64,000 bases of DNA from a bacterium (GTDB lineage: Bacteria; Planctomycetota; Planctomycetia; Planctomycetales; Planctomycetaceae), in contig WGMU01000114.1 in assembly GCA_016124895.1 (NCBI GenBank), forward strand, positions 1-64,000. The letters are read 5' to 3'. Shown in pieces: positions 7,884 through 15,130 of this stretch (its first letter is position 1; every line of letters begins with the position of its first letter). A program made the translations under genes and the position numbers. Below the pieces are notes generated by a model. It searched no databases. It was not told the origin of the DNA and saw nothing but the letters and a program-made list of their open reading frames with translations.

Positions 7884-9863
7884 ATGTCTGCAGGAACGCT
7901 TGACCGCACTGCTCCCGCTTCTGATTCCGCACTCCCCGCATCAGACGCTCCTTACCCCGGTATTCCCACGACGTGTGATGGGGCCGAGGCTGTCGTCTGG
8001 GCGGAAACCCGCATCAGTCAAGGCTCCGGTGCCTATCCCATCACCAGTTCGACAACGATGGGAGCTGGCTTCAACTCCGCGTTCATGAACGGAGTCCCCA
8101 ACCTGTGGGGGCAGCAGCTCAAGTTTTTCGAGCCGGAAAGCGAGCACTCAGCCGCGACGTTCTGCGAAGGTTTCGCTCTCGCCGGTGGACGCGTCACAAA
8201 CTTTACGTCGGGGCAGGGCCTCGTCCTGATGAAAGAGGTTCTGTACACAATCTCCGGCAAGCGGCTGCCAGTCGTGTTCAACATTGGAGCCCGCGCGCTG
8301 ACGAGTCAGGGCCTCAACGTCCACGCCGGACATGACGACGTGATGAGCGTTGCTGACGTCGGCTGGGGAATGCTGTTCGCCCGCAATGCTCAGGAAGCCG
8401 GTGACTTGTGCCTCATCGCCCGCCGCGCCGCCGAAGCGTCGCACACGCCATTTCTGAATATACAGGACGGATTTCTGACAACGCATACCGTTGAGACGGT
8501 GCGGCTGGCTGAGCCTGAGTTCATGAAAGAGTACGTCGGCTGCCCGGAAGACAAGCTGATGAACCTGATGGATACTCGTAACCCGCTGATGTCGGGCGTC
8601 GTGCAGAATCAGGATTCGTACATGAAGGGCAAAATCGCTCAGCGCGACTATTACGACGCTGTCGAAGACGCGCTGACGGACGCCTTCGCTGAGTTCTCAC
8701 TGCAGACCGGTCGTCAGTACGACTTTGTTGAACCGTACCTCTGCGACGACGCCGAATACATCATCGTCGGCATGGGCAGCTACATGGAGACGGCGCGGAC
8801 GACCGTCGACTGGCTTCGCGAGCAGGGCTTGAAAGCCGGCTGTTTGAACATCTTCTGTTTCCGACCGTTCCCGGCCCGAGTGATCGTCGACGCACTGAAA
8901 AACGCCGTCGCGTTTACTGTCTTCGAGCGAATGGACGATCCGCTGTCGACGACGGGTAACCATCTGACGCGCGAAATCAAAGCCGCCTTCTGCGACGCCT
9001 GGAACGAGCAGAACGGTCAGACAGCGATCGAACGCATCCCACGCGTCTATCACGCAGCAGCAGGACTGGGCAGCCGCGACGTCCGCCCCGGCGACATCAT
9101 CGCAGCGTTCCGTAACATGGCCGAGGAGGGGCCGCATTTCTTCTGTGTCGGGATCAACCATCCACTGGCGCTGCAGGTTCGGGAAGACCCGGATCTGCGT
9201 CCGCACGGAGCGTTCTCGATGCGCGGGCATTCGATCGGCGGCTTTGGTTCGGTCACGACGAACAAGGTCATCGCAACGATCGCCGGGCAGGTGTTTGGAA
9301 AGGACGTGCAGGCTTATCCGAAGTACGGATCGGAAAAGAAAGGTCTGCCGACGACTTACTATCTGACGATCGCGGACTCGCATATCTATTCACACAGCGA
9401 GTTGAATTACGTGGACCTCGCCGTGCTGAACGACACGAACGCGCTGTTCAGCGGGAACCCGCTCGTCGGTCTGGTCGAAGGCGGCGCGATCGTCATGCAG
9501 AGTCCACACTCGGATCCGGTCGAAGTCTGGAAGCGAATCCCGTCTCACCATCAGGAAACGATCCGCAACCGCAGGCTGCACGTCTACTACCTCGACATGG
9601 TCAGGATTGCGCGCGAAGTGGCGACGGCGGCAGACCTGCAGATGCGTATGCAGGGCATCGTCCTGCTGGGGGCCTTCCTGCATCTGACGCCTTACGCCCA
9701 GGAACTGTGCATGTCGGAAGAGGAAGTCTATGCGGGGGTCGAAAAGGCGCTCGACAAGTATTTCGGAAAACGCGGCGTGCAGGTCGTTCAGGACAACCTG
9801 ACCTGCGTCCGCCGCGGCTACAGCGAACTGCAGGAGGTGCCGCTGGCGCTGATCGAAGGCTGA
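7884..9863 (+). CDS. 2-oxoacid:ferredoxin oxidoreductase, alpha-gamma subunit (pyruvate synthase type)
   Basis: A 660-residue fusion of the alpha and gamma parts of a pyruvate:ferredoxin oxidoreductase-type enzyme, which oxidatively decarboxylates a 2-oxoacid to its acyl-CoA and reduces ferredoxin in the cytoplasm. The alpha domain holds GAYPITSSTTMGAG (residues 49-62), the counterpart of the YPITPS motif, and FTSGQGLVLMKEVLY near 110. Domain II contains the VGMGSYMETARTTVDWLREQ segment near 300. The gamma domain follows, with FSMRGHSIGGFGSVTTNK near 450, LNYVDLAVLNDTNALFSGN near 510 and GAIVMQ near 540. The ferredoxin-beta partner starts 57 bases downstream. The start has AGGAG at a good distance. 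Pyruvate is the likeliest substrate given NifJ-like features in both subunits, but another 2-oxoacid is possible. Confidence 0.88.
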   Translation: MSAGTLDRTAPASDSALPASDAPYPGIPTTCDGAEAVVWAETRISQGSGAYPITSSTTMGAGFNSAFMNGVPNLWGQQLKFFEPESEHSAATFCEGFALAGGRVTNFTSGQGLVLMKEVLYTISGKRLPVVFNIGARALTSQGLNVHAGHDDVMSVADVGWGMLFARNAQEAGDLCLIARRAAEASHTPFLNIQDGFLTTHTVETVRLAEPEFMKEYVGCPEDKLMNLMDTRNPLMSGVVQNQDSYMKGKIAQRDYYDAVEDALTDAFAEFSLQTGRQYDFVEPYLCDDAEYIIVGMGSYMETARTTVDWLREQGLKAGCLNIFCFRPFPARVIVDALKNAVAFTVFERMDDPLSTTGNHLTREIKAAFCDAWNEQNGQTAIERIPRVYHAAAGLGSRDVRPGDIIAAFRNMAEEGPHFFCVGINHPLALQVREDPDLRPHGAFSMRGHSIGGFGSVTTNKVIATIAGQVFGKDVQAYPKYGSEKKGLPTTYYLTIADSHIYSHSELNYVDLAVLNDTNALFSGNPLVGLVEGGAIVMQSPHSDPVEVWKRIPSHHQETIRNRRLHVYYLDMVRIAREVATAADLQMRMQGIVLLGAFLHLTPYAQELCMSEEEVYAGVEKALDKYFGKRGVQVVQDNLTCVRRGYSELQEVPLALIEG

Positions 9864-9919
9864 AATGGCGAGACTGCGTGACTGCTGAATTTCAACACTC
9901 TCATTCTGGAGACAGTTTT

Positions 9920-11566
9920 ATGGATACGACCATCAGCCCCTGCTCAATGAACTGCGCCAGCTCCCGCGACCCGTGGAACAACAACTCCTATGGTACGCTC
10001 GTTGATTCGGAATACCTGCCGATTGAACTGCCGGTGCTTGACGCCACGGATTTCAACGATCGGATTATCCGCAGCTACGAGGACGGAACAGGCCCCGGTC
10101 AGCTTCCCGCGGAACATTCACTCGCGCGTTCGCTCGTGCCGGCCGGAACCGCGGCACTCCGTGATTTCAGTTACGTCGCGCCGGAGATTCCGGAGTACAT
10201 CCCCGAAAACTGCACGGGCTGCATGGAATGCGTGACCGAGTGCCCGGATACCGCGATTCTGGGAAAGGTGCTCGCCGAATCGACGCTCGAAGAACGTCTG
10301 ACGCACATTCCCGACGAAGGCGACCGCGAGATGTTCGCGCATCAGTGGTCGAAGACGCGCAAGTATTACGACGGTCCGCAGAAGAAAGGCCTCGAAGGCG
10401 GACGCTTCGCCATCATCATCGACCCCAGTAAGTGCAAGGGCTGCGCGGAATGTGTCACCGTCTGCGACGATCTCGCGCTGAAGATGATCGATAAGACGGA
10501 CGACGTGATGGACCAGATTCGCCGCAGCCACCGCTACTTCAAGCAGGCCGGTCCGACCGACGAGTCGTATGTCAACGACAACGTCCTTGTCGACATGATG
10601 CTGAAAGAGCAGACGCACGTGTACGTCGGCGGTGCAGGATCCTGCGCCGGCTGCGGCGAGGGGACCGCGCTGCGGATGCTTTGCTCAGCAACGGCCGCCC
10701 GCTATGGCCGCGAATGGGGCATCGTCGCGGCGACCGGATGCAACACCGTCTACACGTCGACGTATCCGTACAACCCGTACCTGATTCCGTGGACGAATTC
10801 GCTGTTTGAGAACGCTCCGGCCGACGCACTCGGCGTCCGGCTCCGCTGGGATCAGATGGGCTGGCAGGACAAGCCGCTGTGGTGTATCGGCGGCGACGGT
10901 GCGATGTTCGATATCGGTTTTCAGTCGCTCTCGCGGATGTTCGCAACCGGGCTGCCGATCAAAGTCTTTGTGCTCGACACGCAGGTTTACTCGAACACCG
11001 GCGGTCAGGCATCGACGAGCAGTTTCACCGGCCAGAACGCCAAGATGAGCCTGCACGGCAAGAAGTTTCACGGTAAACAGGAACGCCGCAAGGAGATTGC
11101 TCAGATTGCGATGATGCACCCGCGGACATTCGTCGCGCAAACGACCTGTGCCCACATGAACCACTTCTACAAGGCGGTCTTCGGAGCGCTGGAGTTCGAT
11201 GGACCGGCACTCGTTAACTGTTACACGACCTGCCAGCCGGAACATGGAGTCGCTGACAATATGGCTTCTGACCAGGCGCGTCTGGCCGTCGACTCACGAG
11301 CCTTTCCGCTGCTGATTCACGATCCCAGTAAAGGGAACACAATCAAGAGCCGTCTGTCGCTGCAGGGCAATCCGGCGATGAAAGAGGACTGGTGGACGAA
11401 TCCGAAGACGAAACAGGTCGTCGACTTTATCGACTTCGCCCGCAGCGAAGGCCGGTTCGCCAAGCATTTCGACAAGGATGGCAACCCGTCCCCGGAAATG
11501 CTCGCAACGCGCGACGAACGACTGGAGAACTGGCATCTGCTGCAGGAACTCGCCGGCATCATCTGA
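9920..11566 (+). CDS. 2-oxoacid:ferredoxin oxidoreductase, ferredoxin-beta subunit
   Basis: A 548-residue partner of the upstream alpha-gamma subunit. The ATG at 9920 follows a GGAGACAG Shine-Dalgarno region. Two four-cysteine ferredoxin motifs bind [4Fe-4S] clusters: C98-x2-C101-x2-C104-x3-C108 and C172-x2-C175-x2-C178-x3-C182. The beta domain then begins with GAGSCAGCGEGTALRM near 238-253, a cluster-ligand region. The thiamine diphosphate motif is GGDGAMFDIG (324-333) followed by VYSNTGGQAS (356-365), with the strongly conserved SNTGGQ seen in NifJ-type enzymes. The two genes together make up a complete enzyme that many bacteria encode as one chain of about 1,200 residues. The N-terminal 90 residues before the first cluster motif are not a domain I recognise. 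Confidence 0.9.
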   Translation: MDTTISPCSMNCASSRDPWNNNSYGTLVDSEYLPIELPVLDATDFNDRIIRSYEDGTGPGQLPAEHSLARSLVPAGTAALRDFSYVAPEIPEYIPENCTGCMECVTECPDTAILGKVLAESTLEERLTHIPDEGDREMFAHQWSKTRKYYDGPQKKGLEGGRFAIIIDPSKCKGCAECVTVCDDLALKMIDKTDDVMDQIRRSHRYFKQAGPTDESYVNDNVLVDMMLKEQTHVYVGGAGSCAGCGEGTALRMLCSATAARYGREWGIVAATGCNTVYTSTYPYNPYLIPWTNSLFENAPADALGVRLRWDQMGWQDKPLWCIGGDGAMFDIGFQSLSRMFATGLPIKVFVLDTQVYSNTGGQASTSSFTGQNAKMSLHGKKFHGKQERRKEIAQIAMMHPRTFVAQTTCAHMNHFYKAVFGALEFDGPALVNCYTTCQPEHGVADNMASDQARLAVDSRAFPLLIHDPSKGNTIKSRLSLQGNPAMKEDWWTNPKTKQVVDFIDFARSEGRFAKHFDKDGNPSPEMLATRDERLENWHLLQELAGII

Positions 11567-11719
11567 GACGCCGATTCGATTCTTTTAAACGGATCAATGG
11601 TCGCCAGGATTGGATTGGCGTCACATGGCGACGCAATCGCCGTCGGCGGTTTGCAGTGTCCGGGATGCCGGGCTGCGGCCGAGTCTGGGAGTACTGAAAC
11701 CTGAATAATCTGCACACTG

Positions 11720-11743
11720 CAGCCCCGCGCTGCCGCGGGGCTG
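11720..11743 (+). terminator. GC-rich hairpin between oxidoreductase and purA
   Basis: A perfect 10-bp stem, CAGCCCCGCG (11720-11729) with CGCGGGGCTG (11734-11743), around a CTGC loop. It lies about 150 bases after the beta-subunit stop and before purA. No T-run follows, so a classical intrinsic terminator is not shown. It could still pause transcription or be another dispersed palindrome. Confidence 0.4.
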
Positions 11744-11877
11744 TCTGCAGGTAAACACCGCGCGGCAGTGCGTTCCCATTTCGTCGGTGACTCCGCTAGA
11801 CTGGCCCGCTTTGCCGGATCCAAGGTTGTTTTGGGATTTCGGCAGGCTTGAGGCCACATCTTCAATCGGAAAAAACA

Positions 11878-13161
11878 GTGAGTTCGACATCGGTTATCGG
11901 CCTGCAGTGGGGCGACGAGGCGAAGGGCAAAATCGTCGATCTGCTAACGCCTCAGCACGACATCGTGGTGCGTTACCTGGGCGGCAACAACGCCGGCCAC
12001 ACCGTCATCTTCGACGGCGAAACGTACAAGCTCTCGCTGCTGCCGGCGGGCATTCTGCACGACACCGTGACGTCGGTGATTGCGACCGGCGTTGTCATTA
12101 ACCCAAAAGCATTTCTTGATGAGCTGGGCCGGATCGAAGCCCGCCGCGGCGGCGTCCCGGCCGAGCGTCTGCTGATCAGCAATCGGGCTCACGTCATTTT
12201 TCCGTACCATATGGCCGAAGAGGCCGCGTTTGAGGCGGCGCGTGGTGGTGAGGCCATAGGCACAACGATGCGCGGCATCGGCACCTGCTATCGCGACAAG
12301 GCCGGCCGGACTCATGCCATCCGCATGGGCGATCTGATTCAGCCGAACCGGCTGAAAAAGCGGCTCGACGAAATCGTGCCGTACAAGAACCAGATCATTC
12401 AGGCGATGGCTCCCGGCGCCGAGCACCTCAGCGTCGACGCGATTTACGAAGAGTACTCCGGTTACGCTGACCGCCTGCGTCCGTACGTCACCGACACGAC
12501 CGCGTTTCTGCACAAGGCCGTCCGCAACAGCAAGCGGTTGCTGTTCGAAGGTGCTCAGGGCTGCCTGCTCGACATTGACCACGGGACGTTTCCGTTTGTC
12601 ACTTCGTCAAACAGTTCCGGTTGCGGTATTCACAGCGGCAGCGGTGTTTCCGAACGAGTCATCTCGAAGATGATCGGCGTCGTGAAGGCTTACACCACGC
12701 GCGTCGGCGGCGGTCCGTTCCCGACAGAACTGAATAACGAGATTGGTCAGTACATCCGCGACACCGGTAACGAATACGGTACGGTGACGGGCCGCCCGCG
12801 ACGCTGTGGCTGGTTTGACGCCGTCGCGACCGGCTACGGCGCACGGCTCAGTGGCGTCGACGTTCTCGCCGTCATGCTGCTCGACGTGCTGGACGGGCTC
12901 GACGAAGTGCAGGTCTGCGAGGCGTACGAAATTAACGGCGAACGTACGACGGACTTCCCGGCCGACGTCGAGGATCTCGCCATTGCGAAACCGATCTTCC
13001 GCACCGTTCCGGGATGGAAGACTGATATCACCCGCATCCGCAAACGCGCCGATCTGCCCGAAAACGCACTCAAATACGTCGACGCGATCGGCGAAATTAT
13101 CGGTTACCCGGTCGAGATCATCTCTGTCGGTCCTGACCGGGAGCAGACGATCCTCGACTGA
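11878..13161 (+). CDS. purA: Adenylosuccinate synthetase
   Basis: A 427-residue adenylosuccinate synthetase, which joins IMP and aspartate using GTP in the committed step to AMP. Family motifs are in place: QWGDEAKGK (residues 10-18, the GTP-binding loop with Ala where many members have Gly), GGNNAGHT near 36, [18 protein letters not shown] near 128, [19 protein letters not shown] near 223, [10 protein letters not shown] near 278, [11 protein letters not shown] near 303, and the C-terminal [10 protein letters not shown]. The GTG at 11878 gives the normal family length. A TTG at 11848 in the same frame would add ten residues that do not match the family. The GH77 gene begins 13 bases after the stop, so the two are probably co-transcribed, although their pathways are unrelated. 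Confidence 0.95.
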   Translation: MSSTSVIGLQWGDEAKGKIVDLLTPQHDIVVRYLGGNNAGHTVIFDGETYKLSLLPAGILHDTVTSVIATGVVINPKAFLDELGRIEARRGGVPAERLLISNRAHVIFPYHMAEEAAFEAARGGEAIGTTMRGIGTCYRDKAGRTHAIRMGDLIQPNRLKKRLDEIVPYKNQIIQAMAPGAEHLSVDAIYEEYSGYADRLRPYVTDTTAFLHKAVRNSKRLLFEGAQGCLLDIDHGTFPFVTSSNSSGCGIHSGSGVSERVISKMIGVVKAYTTRVGGGPFPTELNNEIGQYIRDTGNEYGTVTGRPRRCGWFDAVATGYGARLSGVDVLAVMLLDVLDGLDEVQVCEAYEINGERTTDFPADVEDLAIAKPIFRTVPGWKTDITRIRKRADLPENALKYVDAIGEIIGYPVEIISVGPDREQTILD

Positions 13162-13174
13162 AATGGATTGAGCC

Positions 13175-14842
13175 ATGAGCTTCGCAACGGAGGCGAAACG
13201 GAAACTTGGCATCAGCCGGCTCGTGCTGCAGATTCATGACACCAGCTTTCCGACACGCGCTGACGAAGATACCGGTCGCGGGTCGCCGTATTCGGAAGGC
13301 GCCGCGGACTTTCTGCGGTTCGTCCAGAAGCTCGGCTTTGACGGCATTCAGTTCGGGCCGCAGGGTCAGACCGACCGTGGAAACCCGTGCCCGTACGATG
13401 GCCGCCTGTTTCCGCACGACTTCCTGTCCGTCGCGCTCAAGCCGCTGGCTGAAGATGACTACTGGGGCGGGATCCTCTCGCAGCGGACGCTGCAGCAGAT
13501 TCTCGGCGGCAGGCCGCTGGGCACGGGACGCAGTCATCACCGGTTTGCCTGGGATGAAGTCTCGGCCGCGCTGTTCGAAGCTGTCGCCTGCTTCCGTGCG
13601 CGAGGTGATGCCGACGCGCCGCTTGACCGTGACTTCCGGACCTTCGTCGCTGACAACGAAGACTGGCTGCCGCGTGACTTCGGCGGGGGAGTTTCGATCG
13701 GCGAGGCTTTCCCGCAGTTCGTGCTGCACTGTCAGCGGCAGGTCCTCAGGAAGAGGTTTCCTGATCTGCGTTTCTACGGTGACTTTCAGATCGGCATCAA
13801 CCCGGTCGATGCGCAGCAGTTCGCTCACCTGTTTCATCCCGACTACGCCGTTGGAGCGCCACCAAGTCGCACGAACCCGGAAGGTCAGCCGTGGGGCTAC
13901 GCGGTGCTGCATCCGGACCGAATTGCGGACGGCAGCGCTCAGCAGTTTCTGAAACGCCGTGTCGAGCGTCTGCTGTCCGGCCTTGACGGCATCCGCATCG
14001 ACCACCCGCACGGACTTGTCTGCCCGTGGGTGTACCGCCGCGATCAGCATCCGGCCTCGGAAGCAGTCCGAGCCGGAGCCCGCTTGTACGAATCACCTGC
14101 CGATGCTGGCCATCCGGAACTTGCCGCATTCGCGATTGCTCGACCAGATCAGATCAACCCCAGTGTTTCCACGTACGATTCAAACCACGTCAGCGATCTC
14201 GACGATGAGCAGGTTGATCGATACTCAATGCTGATCGATGTCGTACTCGACTGTGTTCGCGCAGCCGGTGGCGACCTGTCCTCCGACGTCGCCTGCGAAG
14301 TGCTCAGCACGCTGCCGTACCCGCTGCAGCGCGTGATGGAGCGGCACGGTCTGGGCCGGTTTCGAGTGATCCAGAAGGCGGCTCTCGACAAGCCCGACGA
14401 CGGTTATCGGATCGAACACGCCGAGCCGGGCGACTGGATCATGCTCGGCAATCACGACACACCGCCGATCTGGCTGCTCGCCCGCGGCTGGTGCGGCGGC
14501 AACCACGGACGTGACTGGGCCGAGTACCTGGCCGACCAACTCGCTGTTCCCGCCGCGGACCGCGCCGACTTCCTCGCTCGCACGTCAACCGAACCCGGTG
14601 AGCTGGTTCACGCTCTGTTCGCCGCGATGCTGGCCAGTCGGGCTGCGCACGTCTCGGTCTTCTTCCCTGACCTGCTCGGCCTGACCGCGTTCTACAATCG
14701 GCCCGGCGTCATCAACGAAACCAACTGGACGCTCCGCGTGCCACCGACGTTTGAGGCCGACTACGCCGCGACCTGCCAGCAGAATGCGGCGCTTGATCTG
14801 ACTCGCTGCTTCACGCTCGCGCTGCAGGCGGCGAGAACCTGA
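13175..14842 (+). CDS. 4-alpha-glucanotransferase-like protein (GH77, divergent)
   Basis: A 555-residue GH77/amylomaltase-like protein, expected to transfer or release alpha-1,4-glucan chains from glycogen or maltodextrins in the cytoplasm. The barrel core is recognisable: GFDGIQFGPQGQT near 54-66, FYGDFQIGINPVDAQ at 200-214, NPEGQPWGYAVLHPD near 234-248, and GLDGIRIDHPHGL at 269-281, where D276 matches the catalytic nucleophile of the RIDH motif. The usual acid/base motif AEDLG is replaced by SSDVACEVLS, with E376 the likeliest equivalent. The THDNDT motif appears as NHDTPP at 427-432. The overall layout is clear but the active-site surroundings differ from characterised MalQ, so substrate and activity are uncertain. 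It follows purA by 13 bases; glgB in this window could be a functional partner. Confidence 0.8.
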   Translation: MSFATEAKRKLGISRLVLQIHDTSFPTRADEDTGRGSPYSEGAADFLRFVQKLGFDGIQFGPQGQTDRGNPCPYDGRLFPHDFLSVALKPLAEDDYWGGILSQRTLQQILGGRPLGTGRSHHRFAWDEVSAALFEAVACFRARGDADAPLDRDFRTFVADNEDWLPRDFGGGVSIGEAFPQFVLHCQRQVLRKRFPDLRFYGDFQIGINPVDAQQFAHLFHPDYAVGAPPSRTNPEGQPWGYAVLHPDRIADGSAQQFLKRRVERLLSGLDGIRIDHPHGLVCPWVYRRDQHPASEAVRAGARLYESPADAGHPELAAFAIARPDQINPSVSTYDSNHVSDLDDEQVDRYSMLIDVVLDCVRAAGGDLSSDVACEVLSTLPYPLQRVMERHGLGRFRVIQKAALDKPDDGYRIEHAEPGDWIMLGNHDTPPIWLLARGWCGGNHGRDWAEYLADQLAVPAADRADFLARTSTEPGELVHALFAAMLASRAAHVSVFFPDLLGLTAFYNRPGVINETNWTLRVPPTFEADYAATCQQNAALDLTRCFTLALQAART

Positions 14843-14964
14843 TTGCAACGCGACACTGAGTCAGAGTCAGGGCCGCCAGTGTTGAGAGGACCGGACCTCT
14901 GGATTGACCCCAACGGAATCAGACTACTTTGTTGGACAGCGCCACCTTGGCGAAATCTGCGAGG

Positions 14965-15058
14965 GTACAAGCACGAAGCGCAGGCGAGTGTGTTTGACGT
15001 AAAGACTCACTCACTCACTCACTCACTCACTCACTCACTCACTCACTCGTGCTTGTAC
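14965..15058. repeat. Inverted repeat enclosing an (ACTC)11 microsatellite
   Basis: Perfect 12-bp arms GTACAAGCACGA (14965-14976) and TCGTGCTTGTAC (15047-15058) enclose GCGCAGGCGAGTG and then eleven uninterrupted ACTC units at 15005-15048. The GTACAAGCACGAAGCGCAGG arm is of a kind I recall as common in planctomycete intergenic DNA. It lies between the convergent GH77 and PQQ-propeller genes. The tetranucleotide run should be prone to slippage. Confidence 0.85.
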
Positions 15059-15130
15059 GGCCACCGAACGCGGATCTGTTGAAGCAGACAGCTTGCAGCG
15101 GCGCGGCCGCACCACCCCAGGTGAACGACT

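Noticed and set aside
15005-15048. CRISPR-like regular repeat
   Set aside because: It is a pure ACTC tetranucleotide run without spacers.
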